Assembly (NCBI GenBank): GCA_005281725.1
Contig: SSBO01000012.1
Span: 19,047,060-19,111,059, forward strand
Reading direction: 5' to 3'
DNA length: 64,000 bases
Source of the DNA: Wuchereria bancrofti
Taxonomy: Eukaryota > Nematoda > Chromadorea > Rhabditida > Onchocercidae
Shown here in pieces: positions 46,751-58,599 of this stretch. Under the pieces are notes generated by a model. The model was not told the DNA's origin, did no database searches, and was given only the letters and a program-made list of their open reading frames with translations. The position numbers and the translations under genes were made by a program. Every line of letters starts with the position of its first letter. Positions within the stretch are counted from its first letter, which is position 1.

Positions 46751-48796
46751 AGCAATTGATGCAGTTTTAACACCAATATGTAAAACTGTTAAGCTCCAAA
46801 AATTTAACTTGTTAAATTTGAAAACCTATAAACATTATTTGTTAAAATACCAGCAACATTTCTAATCTTTCAAATTTGAAATTTCAGAAAAAATTCGAAG
46901 TTATCAATTTGCAAAATAAAGTCAATTACAATCAATCTTTGTAATCAATTAAATGCATGAAATATATTTCCATAACTAGTTGAATAAATCAGACAAATTT
47001 TTGTAATTAATTAAATGAATTTAATAAATTTATTTAAATGAATATTTATCTATTTTTTAATTAATTAATTTATATAAATGAATTAAATATTTCCTTGTAA
47101 CCAATCAGAAATTAATAAAGTAGTTTTTATTAAAGCATTATCACTCATCAAAAGTATTTCAAATAATTTCACTTCTCTATAGATGACGGCTAAAAATCTT
47201 TATGAAATATTGAAAGGGAAAGTTTTAAATTTTGAAATACTGAAAGAAATTCATAATAAAGAGAAAAAGTTTTAAATTTCTAACAAATAAGACGGAAAAC
47301 ATGAAGAGTGATGAAGAAAATGAGAACATGTGTTGAGAAAAATCAAGAGGTAACATCAAAAATATGCTAATGAAGAGGATTTTGTGTTATTTCAAAGAAA
47401 TGAAGTACCTTTTGACTGTTTTATTCTTTTATCCATTACTACTAGCTTACTTATTTACTTACTTACCGTATATCACTTATCCGTTTTACTAATCATCTGC
47501 TATCTATACAAATAAATTATGTGTTGCTTTCATCAGTAGACCAACAACTGATAATCTTATGGACATTTTTTTTAAAACAATATATAAAAACAATTAATGT
47601 AATTAATGTTGTAAATTTTTGATTGACAAAAATGTTCTTTTTTCCCCTTTTCTTGAGTTTTTATTTATTTATTTATTTTATTTTCTTTAGAGAGGGACGA
47701 TATATAATAGCAATAAGTTTGGTAAATTGTTTTTCATTACTTATTTGCTGGTTGAAATTATTTATGAAATTAAAATGTTTATTAATTATGGCATTGTATG
47801 TTTATGTTGTTGACAGTAGTGAAATAGATATGTGATATTTCTTTGAATAAATAAACAATGAAGTATCAACGTAATATCAGTAAAACGGCTCAAAGCATAA
47901 TATTATCAGAAGCTAAGTGATAATATTGATTTGGTGATTACAAATTGAGCGTATATTTGTATAAAATTATCGCATTGAGTGAACAAGTAAATCGTTGCGT
48001 ATTATCATTTTATATTCAAATTTCTCATCGCCCATCAGCTTTCTCTTTTTTTCTTTGCTCGTCGATTATTTGCGGTCTTTCATCTGGGAAATATCATGGC
48101 ATGATTCCTTGTTTCCATTAAATTAATCAACCAATTATTGGGAATCATTCGAGAATGAATGACTGTAAGGAAAAAATAACATGAAAAATAAATTTAATTT
48201 TTTGAAAAATGTTGAAAAATTGGACAATTATCTCTCGCATGAAATATTATTTTATTGATAATTTAGAAGAAAAAAAAGTCGAATTCTAATTAAAGCATTT
48301 GAATTTTTTGATTAAAATAACAATTGAATTAAAGTAACTGAAATATTCAAATGCAAAAAAAGGAATTCAACCAATGAACAAATTATTCAAATTTATAATT
48401 TTTTTTTTGTCCAATTCTTGAATGAATGAACGAAAAAATCGATTGACTTTGTGCTTCATTGTGACCCCTACCCTACCACTTTTTTTCGTTTATTGTCATC
48501 TTTTTTTTTTTTCATTCATTCAAATGAAAAGAATAGTGAAAATTATTGATTGAGCAGGTGCTTACTATCTTACTAAAAGATGACCAAAGTATGTAAAAAA
48601 AAAAAAGAAAAATAAAATTGGAAATACCAATGATTAGGACAGACAGATATACAAAATTGTATAACAAATAAAGATGGACAGACACGGATGCATAGATGGA
48701 CAGGTAGATACAGTTGTTCGAAGAAATGTAGCAGTGTTGATGATTTGTATAGTTTCCTTTTTTTTTTTTTGATTGGACACCTGCAATAGTGTTAAC

Positions 48797-48885
48797 CTTT
48801 GTGGTGGATTGGTCAGAGACAGGATAAATTGGATGAGATAGACAGCACATAGTAGCCATAGGTCATTCATTCCGATAATGACCAA
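48797..48885 (-). other. Possible first exon with a hydrophobic leader
   Basis: A minus-strand frame starts MVIIGMNDLWLLCAVYLIQF and ends PPQ before a weak GTTAAC donor at 48796. It resembles a signal-anchor exon but no downstream exon could be tied to it. Confidence 0.15.
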
Positions 48886-51633
48886 ATGAAGAAGAGATGA
48901 GGTAAGTCAGAGATGAATGAAAATAGAAGTTCGTTTCTCATCGTTAAATTACCATTTTACCAAGGACATTCATCCAATCCTATCTTTCAAAAAAAAAAAT
49001 TCGTTTATTTACCATTTTTAGAATCATACCTATTTCATCTTATATTCACCCGTAATATATCTTTCTTTTTTCTTTCCCTCTCTTATTCTCTTTCTCTTCT
49101 TTTGGTTTTGTTTACTATTTTAACAGGTTTTTCATATTTTTTGCAAAGTTTTTAATTTCTGTTTATCTGGCTTAATCGATACACAAATATATGTAAATCA
49201 TAATTTTCCAAGTAAGTCAATGTTTACTTTAATCTACTATTATTTACTTGTTTTATTTATCTTTTTTTAAAGCATAGACAAGCATAGATAGTAGTACTAA
49301 GATTTAATCAATCAATAACAAATATTATTAAAGTATCAATGAAAAATAATAAAAATAAAGACTGAAATGCTTGAGTTAACTTAACAATGGTAATAGTTGT
49401 GCTGAAAGGTTATGCTAATCATCATGTCTGATAATGAAAGATGACAACATGATGATAATAGTAATGCTGATGATAATAATGATGATGATTTTTGTATTGT
49501 TCTGACGATTATTTAGCTGAGCCATATTCTTTATCATTGATAATGAATCAGCTATACTTGTATGTTTGCCTTCATACCTGAAATAAAGCGTAATATATAT
49601 TATATTTAATGTTTTCCCTTTCATTATGTTTTCTGGTAATTCAATTCAATGCCATAAACGTATTTCAGAGAATGTTACTCGATAATTCAGGAAAATTGAG
49701 TGACAATTAATTATTAGTCAAATCAAAATAAATGAACAACAAAACTCTTAAAATTACTACCATCCTTTTGTTACTTTTCGGTCGTTAAGTCATTTTCTTA
49801 AACGATAGCTTAAGAATGAAATAAAGTGACATGGTAAAAAGTAATCCAATGAAAAGGGAGTAAATAAGAGTAAAAGAATGCTAATAAGAGTGAAAGAATT
49901 AATTTGTTTGTTTACTTTTCAAGTTCTATGAAAAGTTTGTTTGTATTAGGTAAATGGTAAAGTATTTGATTCTTGACATTCTTCTTTTCTCATTTTAGCT
50001 ATCATTTTATTTGTGACATCATTTATTACTGAATTAAAGTTTTTTTTTGTTTTAATTTGCTCGTTTGTAATTTAATTTCACCCCTATTTTATTTTAATAT
50101 TTCTCTTATTGCATTTTTTTCTTTTTTAAAGTTACTTTTTAAGAGAAAAATTTATTGCGGTTTACTTATCTGGCAATTTTTCCTTCTATGAAAAAATAAT
50201 AATTGACAAGAAGAACAGGTAAATGAATTAGATGTCAATCAATATAGCAAATGAAATATAACAAATGAGAAAAGTAAAAAAAGTGGAAATTAAAAGAAAA
50301 AAATCACATAGGAAAGCAAAAGAAAAATAAGATTACATCTAATATTTTTATGATAGGAATTGAAAAATTAAGATACGTAAAATTTAATAAAAAAACAAAA
50401 AATTTATGTTAAATTATCATTACAGTTCTGTTTCAAAATTTTAATCCTTAATTATGAAAGAGAAAAGCGAAATAGTATTTAAAATTCTGAATCTAAAGTT
50501 AAAAAATTAAAAGACAGATTACCATAATCATATGAATGCCCATGTGAAATTTAATAACAATAAACATTTTTATTAATTAAAAGTTTTTGTTATGAAAAAA
50601 GACGAAATAAGGAAAATAAACAAATATAATGTTGGAAATAAATTTATGACTAATTCAAATTTAAATTTTAATGCACATTTAATACATAAATATCATATTT
50701 TTTCAAGAGGAATATTTATTATTATAAATATTAATCGAGAATTATGGCTTATTAATTGTTTTTTCTTCCTTTCTCTCTTCTCAACTTCTCCTTCCCATTA
50801 CCGCCTGTTATTTGACTTCTCTTAGCTTCAACAACAACAAACCATCGCTTTTTTCTCTTCACATCCCTATCATATCATATTCAACCTTTTGATACCTTTA
50901 AAAATGCCATTGACATTTTTAACGAATACCAATTTTTGTCCTCTTCATTTTTTTTACATTTTAATAATACTTTCGATTTAGAAAATGTCCCATTTTAAAT
51001 GATTTAAAAATATCAATTAATCATTGTCTTCTCTTTCTTTATTTTTTAGACCTAAAAATTTTAAGTAATTTTTTTACACTTTTTTAAATTTAAATTCCAG
51101 ATTTTTCTATTTTAAATTTTTACATAGTTACATTTTAAATTTAATTTTTTGATATTATAAACTTGAAATTTACTTTGCCTTTTAAAACTTTTATAAATCA
51201 ATTCGTGCTATGATTAAACTGGATAAAGGATTGATTATTGCTGTCCATGCATTATTATTATATTATAAATATTGCTTTAATTATTAATTATTATTATGTT
51301 ATTGTAGTATATTAAGCACTCATTCATTTCCATTATTATTGCTATTCAGTTCTAACAATTCCATCATTGCTTTTCATCTTCAAATCCAACTTCTCCACTT
51401 TATGTACTTCTTCACTGATCACATCATATTTAATTCAATCCAAGTCCTATATCCTTTATCAGTAGTGATAGTATCAGTAGTGTGTGATAGCAGTAGTAGT
51501 AACGATAGCGGTGATTATAGTAGTGACGGTAAGAGTAATTAGAACATTTGCAATAACAATAAGCTAAAGTAAAATACTGATTAATTTGGATGAGAAGCGA
51601 ACATCTCGTTTATCACAAATAACCACTTTTGTA

Positions 51634-52060
51634 TCATTCATTCATTCTATCAAAATCATTCATTAATTTTTCAAAGTCTTCTAACTGGTTGCTACAAAAT
51701 GACTGAGTACTGTTGTCATTGTCTATTGTCACTATCTGAGCTAAGGATGACATCGAAAATTTCATTTTAACCTTGTAAATTTCAACCATTTCAACTGTCA
51801 TTCCTCTTTCCTGCAAGTTACGCATTAAATTCGTGTATGTTTGCTGAAACCTTGAACCGCTTCAATAATCGTTTTCATATTTTAATTCCTTTTTTTTTCA
51901 TACTGACTTTTCAATTTCATTGTTAATGAATGTTTATATATACCTGATTTCTTCCACACTTCTTATTTGACCTCTTCTTGCTTCCATTTCAATAGATGTT
52001 GAATTTCGTGTTTGACCTCTTCTTGTTTTAATGTTGATATATTTCTTATCTGACTTACAC
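51634..52060 (-). CDS. Candidate 3' exons of an unrecognised gene
   Basis: Two minus-strand segments fit together. 51944-52060 opens after ATGAATAG and reads KSDKKYINIKTRRG then NSTSIEMEARRGQ, ending in a clean CAG/GTATAT donor. 51634-51859 opens after a TTGAAG acceptor and reads FQQTYTNLMRNLQERGM, then SMSSLAQIVTIDNDN and LEDFEKLMNDFDRMNE, to a TGA. Phases match (2 nt plus 1 nt). Composition is mixed and charged, unlike chance frames in this desert. The 51944-52060 piece is also open in a second frame (LKQEEVKHEIQHLLKWKQEE), so its frame is not certain. It contains an internal 15-bp duplication (CAAGAAGAGGTCAAA-like). No family recognised; upstream exons would lie to the right. Confidence 0.35.
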
Positions 52061-52506
52061 CTATTCATTTGAACAATAAGAATGTTTATTGTTTGATATT
52101 TTAATTAGTTAAAATCGAAATTTATATTTCCTATTTTTCAATGGCATGTAAAATTTATTGAAATTTGAAAGATTCAAAATTTATGTTTGTATGATTTTAT
52201 TGCGTTATAATAATCATTTCTTATTACTGGCGTTTTTTTAAAGCATGTTCTAGATAAATCATTCTAATGATAAACCATTAGAATATACGATAAATCATTC
52301 TGATATTATTTAAACCATTCTCAATTCATGAATTTATTCTTCAATTCAGTAGATTTAACTATATCTTTTGAAAATTGATTAATAATTTATTTCTACAAAA
52401 AAATTCTGCATTTAGTTTTTTTCTTAAAAAAGCTTATAAAATTAAATGAGAAGTCTGAAAAACTGTTTTTTTCCTTTTCTTTGATTTTTATACTTCTCAT
52501 CCAGGT

Positions 52507-52610
52507 ATGTATGCATACCTGTATGTGTGTGTGCATGTCTGTCTTCGTGGCACTTGTATGTATGTGTGTGTGTGTGTATGTGTATGTTTGCATGTGTGCG
52601 CGCGCTCTTG
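52507..52610 (+). repeat. TG/CA-rich microsatellite
   Basis: Alternating TGTG and TATG runs, with a short CGCGC patch at 52598. The Tyr/Thr/His-rich frames across it are artefacts. Confidence 0.9.
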
Positions 52611-53142
52611 TCGATATTTGTTCGTTTCAAACAAAATTGACATAGTTGAAATTTCTGCGGTATCATTTCTTTTTCTCTTAACTTCAATGATCACTCGGTT
52701 AATTGGACGATCAATTTTTTTTTTTTTTGTTTATATTCCGGGATCCAATTTGTCTCCAATTTTATTCACACATTTGTCTTTTTTTTTTTTTTTAAATTAT
52801 GACAACTGACCGACTGGCCGACTTTCCGCAATTTCGTTCTACTTCTTTACTGTCATTTTCGACATCATCGGTATCATTGTAATGATACTCATGATAATGA
52901 TGATATGCTTATCGTTATAGAAATTATTATTATTAATAATAATTATTGTTATTATTGGTATTGTCACTAAATTGTTATCAATTATCATTACTAATTACTA
53001 CTGTTATTATTATTGCTAATCACTATTGGACCATAGTTACCATATTACAATCATCAGCGCTATCACTATCATCACAAACATTATCACTACACTTATTTGT
53101 ATTATTATTAGTGCGCACTATAGTGATTATCTCTGTTATCAA

Positions 53143-53280
53143 TTATTTTTGATTTAAAATTGGATTATTGATCATATCAAATAATTGGTCCCAAATGACT
53201 TTTAAAAATTCATTGATGTTAAGAAAGAAAAGATTGAAACTGAGTATTTGCAATTGTTCGAAAGAGGTCACTTGAACTTC
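53143..53280 (-). other. Exon-like minus-strand frame
   Basis: A good TTATTGCAG/G acceptor at 53281 opens a 45-codon frame (VQVTSFEQLQILSFNLFFLN and on) closed by TAA at 53143. It could be a terminal exon or chance. No family recognised. Confidence 0.2.
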
Positions 53281-53579
53281 CTGCAATAATTGGAGGGAAT
53301 AATTAAATACTAAAAATCAAATTAATCAATATAATCTATCCTTAAGCATTTCCTGTCTTTTTTCTTTCTTTTGTCAACTTATCTTAATGATTTAATAGGA
53401 AAAAAGAAAGAAATTTTTCATCAAAAAATTCACATACAACTTTTCTCTTTGTCATTTTTTAAAATACCAAAAAAAAATTTTTCTACTTGTGAATTGCTTT
53501 TTTATTTACACAGTTCTCATTTAACAAGAAGTAGTTAAATTTAGGTTAATTTGTATCAAAATTACAATCTTTTCCACAC

Positions 53580-53825
53580 TATTAATATTGGCCAGTTACT
53601 ACGATATTATTGCTAATATTAATATTATTATTATATCATTATTTATTATTATTCTTATTACTATATTACTAATTATTTATTATTATTAATTATTATTGTT
53701 GTTATTATTGTTATTATTAATATTATCGTTATTGTTGTTGTTATTATTATTATATTACTAATTGTTTATTATTAATTATTATTACTTATTATTATTGTTG
53801 TTATTATTTATTATTATTACCGGAT
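53580..53825. repeat. ATT/TAT microsatellite tract
   Basis: About 245 bp of imperfect (ATT)n with GTT interruptions. Confidence 0.95.
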
Positions 53826-56800
53826 GACTCTCCTATTTCACACACTCGTTATCTTTAATTATCCTATCAGTAACTGTCATATCCATCATTTCTTTTTTTT
53901 TTGTGTTTCAAATTGAACACTGAAAATAAATATGCTTGTATATAAATTCATATTTCTTCAAATATTTCTTATTTACTTCTTTTGTTCCGTTTTAGCTTAA
54001 TAAACATATTTATTTTCAGAATTATTTATTATTATTCGTTTTATCATTATTATTGTTTTCACCATCACCATTAATTATTGCTATTATTATCATTGTTAAC
54101 AGTAGTAGTTGTTGTATTAACATTGTGGTTTTTATTTGAGAAAGGATTTAAAAATTTGCTGATTTCATATAAAATATAATCAGATGCGAGAGGTATTATC
54201 GCCGTTAAAAATATTTAATCCGTCTATTTAAGATTCATTTAATACGAACTTGAGGCCTAACTGTAATAATTTAGTAGTAATAATTAATTAATTAATTAAC
54301 TGTATTAGTATTTTTTTATTCAACAGCTATAAAAACTTTTCATTTATCATCTTATTTCAATTTCCGTATCGTCATCTTTCATTTAATTAAAATAATCCTG
54401 CATTATCATTAATCTCGGTATTATTTATCGTATTATTAATTAATTTAAAAATCTCCACTATTATATCTATCATTTGTTATTGTTAATTGTTCTACAACAT
54501 AAACAAATATTAATACGTTGTAGTGTTATTGTTGTTGCTTTCTCTTATAACGCAAACAAATGAATATTTATTTATTAATAATATCTCTAGGTAAACAAAA
54601 TAAAATAGCACTTAAAGATTGTTATCGAAATAAGTAGCAAATGAAATTGTTGTCATAACAATGACCAATATTATTTATTAGATAATTCCAATCACGCTGA
54701 CAACATTCCTATGTCATTTATTTATTTTCGTCTTACCTGTCCAATCTCTACATACATATCCAATTCACATACCTATGCAATCCACATGTCCACTCAATCT
54801 GTATGTTCAATTTATGTACCTGTTCGATTTACATACCTGTTTAGTCCATTATACCTATCCAGTCTATATACCTGTTTAATCTACATAGTGTTCATACCTG
54901 TCCACATCTAATCTATTAGGACCGGTTGTTATTTCCATCCATTCTTTTTCACACTTATTTTGCAACTTTTCAAACTTCGTTTTTTCCTTAATTCTTTTCT
55001 CCCTCTTTTTTTCTTTTTAATTCTCTTTTCCTTTCATTATTCCTATTTCTATTAAAATAAAAGGAAAAAAATTAAATGATTCACCGAGAATTTCTATGCA
55101 ATCTTCTATTTTATTTCCTTCTCTAATCTTTTTTTCAAATCTCATTTTCTTCTCAAACAAACAATTTTTACTTATTTCAGTGACTGTAATTACACCATCT
55201 CTTCTCTTTCATTAACCAAATCTCATTGCAATAACTTAATGACACTTTCATTATCATTTTTATCTTTTGTTACATTCACTTATCACGACATCATCTTTTA
55301 TTATCACTTCACACTCCTTTCTCCCTTCTTATAACTTAAATCTACTTCACCCTTAAACTTTTTCTCATTAATTTGGTTAAATTAATTTAATTTTCATATT
55401 AGATTATGCAAATATTTATCCGACCTATAATTGTAAAATATATGAAAAATTGAAAATAACTATTCAACTGCTTTCCTTTTTCTTCTAACTTATCATTTGC
55501 TTGTACAATTAAAAAAGGAACGAAATTGCTTTATTATCATTTTTTAAATAATTTTAGAAAAAAAAATTTTCTCTGACTAAAATTTTATTTAATTACAAAT
55601 TTCTTTCCCTTTTCTTTTGGGTTAATTTGTTTAATTTACAATTTACAACAGACATTTCTTCATATGCATTTTCAATTGCTTTTTTCTTTCTCTTTTAATT
55701 CTTTCAGAAATAACTAACTTCAAATCAAAATTATCCCTGTTTCTTTCGATTTTCTTCTTTTTCTTTTTTTATTGTAAACTTTTGCGAATTTTACATTATT
55801 ATTATTTTTTGAAACATGATATATTCTTTAGAAGAAAATAATATCAATAATGAGTTAAAAGAGGAAAAGAAAGTAATAATTGAAAATATTTCAAAACAAG
55901 TTAGTTAGATTCAATGTATATTGTAAAATGAAATAATCAAACAATCAAAATTTTAAGCCCCTTTCAAACAAGATGAATTGAATGTGTACGATCAAGTGAT
56001 ACAACAATATTTCTAGTAATCAAGTAGGAAATTAAATTATCAAACTTATGTCAAGATATGTCAATAATATAAATTTAGCATTAAAAAATTTCAAAACATC
56101 TTAAAAAGATTTTATTTGAATTATTCATAAGAAAAAAGGAAGAATAACAAAAACTAACTCGAAAACAATAATTCATCATTGATTAGAAAATGTTTTAATT
56201 TTTGTAATGAATGATGAATTATTATTTTAGGATCATTTATTGTTGTCTTTTTATAATAATAACAATAATAATAAATAATAACAATAACAATATTAATAAT
56301 AATAGATAATAGGTAATAGTGGTAACAACAATAATACTTTTGTTTTTTTTTTTTTAATTTCTATTCTTACGATGATATCATTGGAATGTAACGAAGTTTT
56401 CAAATGTTAAATTTTACCCATTTTATGAGATAATTTTGATACTTTTCCTATTTTTTCCCAATTAATGAATGATATATTATTTATGATTTTACTAATTTGT
56501 TTCTTTTTTGTTGGCGTTCATTTCTTGCAATTTATGAGAAAGAAATATTTTTTACCGTACGTTGCTACGAAATGATATTATATTAAATGAAAAAATTGAT
56601 CAACCTGGTATGCTTAGGAATAGTTAAAGATCATAGGTGATAGTAAATTTTAAAAAAATGAAAATGAAATCATCGATTGCATAGCTATGAAATTGTAAAA
56701 ATTTTTAATCATTAATCGATGGAATTATGAAATTTTTAAAGTCATATTGATGAATTTATGCAAATTACTAATCATCGGGCATGAAATCATTAATCATTAT

Positions 56801-57600
56801 TTATAAAATCAGGAATTTGTTGAAATTTAAATTTTATTAAATATTAATAAAATCATTGAATAATTAATATTTGATTATTAAAAGTTTTGATAGTTTACTA
56901 TAAAATTATTCAAAATTGTGCTAATAATGAAATTATTGATTAGTTAACGTCTTTTGCTAATCAAATATTCCTTCTATACATAATTAAATCAATGGCTAAA
57001 TATCGTCTGAAAAAGAAAAAAAGAACATTGTTTCAAAATGGATTTCACATCCGATAAATTTCAAATTCTGAGAATTGTGAAATCATTTCGAGCAAAATTT
57101 CTTTTGATTCATATTCTATCATTTCCATTTGTTTCATTCCCTCCGTTACTATAGGAATTAAGAAAAATTTATTTATTTATTCTTCCTTCCTTCTTTTTTT
57201 TCTCTTTTTCTTTCCTTCCCTTCTGCCCTTTCACAGATTATTTATATTTTTTTATCAACAAAATTCATGCAAAAAACTTTAGTTTTGATTAATTGAAATA
57301 AAAAAATTTCATTGAACATATTTAATTGTATCCTATAATTTTAAATTCATTTTTTATAGTCCGATTGAAATCTTTTCCGGTTTTTTCCCACTCTTACTAT
57401 TCCAACTTATCAAATCTTACATTTTATCATAGCAATTATTTTTTTAAAAAAAGTGAAAAAATATTTGAAATTTTTTTTATAATCAACTACACAGCAATAC
57501 TGCAAATTTTTGTTCATTTTTAAAAAATATCTAAATTTTTTGTTGATTTTAAGCTTTCTTTTTTAAATTATCATTTTTTTTCTACTTTTTTCTTTTCTTT

Positions 57601-57801
57601 TCAATTCGACAAGATTTTTTCCTCTTTTATATTCCATTTTACCATCATTAATAGCTGCTCCCCCGCTTCTTGCTCGAACGAAAGATATTTTAATGACAAT
57701 GATAATAGTTGTTTCATTTGCTTGTAGAAAATCTTGCTTTGCTGCATTTTTCGATAAGAATTTTCGGGAAATTTTTTATCACCAATTAAGATAATTAATT
57801 T
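57601..57801 (-). CDS. Candidate exon of an unrecognised gene
   Basis: A strong ATATTTCAG/A acceptor at 57802 opens a 66-codon minus-strand frame (LIILIGDKKFPENSYRKMQQ, then EQEAGEQLLMM and IKEEKILSN) that ends in TGA at 57601. An in-frame ATG/GTAAAA donor at about 57650 would make it an internal exon instead. The higher GC and mixed residues set it apart from the surrounding AT-rich DNA. No family recognised. Confidence 0.3.
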   Translation of the reverse strand, partial: KLIILIGDKKFPENSYRKMQQSKIFYKQMKQLLSLSLKYLSFEQEAGEQLLMMVKWNIKEEKILSN

Positions 57802-58599
57802 CTGAAATATATTCACTTCAACATATTAATTAATTATTCCGTATGTATAAAATGACTCAATATTTCCCGAATTGTTTACAAAATCAGGAAAATGAACTAG
57901 AGACAGAAATTTCCGAAGTAATAAATAGACAAACATATTATTACAGATAGAATTATTATTTCATCGTGTAATATTCTGGATATTTTTGGTATGCTTATTG
58001 ATTCAGAAAAGACCCAAGTATAGGCCTTATCAGAATTATTTTACCGCCAAATTTTTATATTTAGTTGATTGATTATGAGGTGAAATAGTCAATGGTATTT
58101 GGTAATAAGTAATAATAAAAAACATCTACAACTTTCCGAATAAGTATACAAGTTGGACAGATTAGAAAATGGTAAATTGTTAATCCATTAGTTTTCTCCG
58201 ACAATTTCCATAGTCTTAGTAATTCATACAAGCAAATTCATATGTAATTTGCTTTCCGGATCACTTTAGAATACTGCAAATTGATGCTTGTATTGCTTTT
58301 CTTTTAATATTTTCTGGATTTCAATAATTTACGCGAGAAAATTCAAATTTTTGACTGTTTTACAGCGATTTGGAAATGTTTCTGAATGGAATTAGAAATG
58401 AATATAAATAAATACGCATGAAATTCGGAAAATTTAAAAAATGACGGATATAACTTTTTTCAGGTTACCGGAAATTAAATATAGATTATTTTCGATGTGT
58501 TCTCCTCATCATAAATGACCTAGTTGGAAAATTGCATCATTAGAAGGTAGATATAAGCGTAAAAATATATTGGAACCATTTCACAGTGACTGTCAAATT

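Noticed and set aside
56385..56406. Sequence resembling the miR-1 mature strand (TGGAATGTAA.GAAGT)
   Set aside because: No matching star strand on either side, so no precursor hairpin; the 3' half differs.
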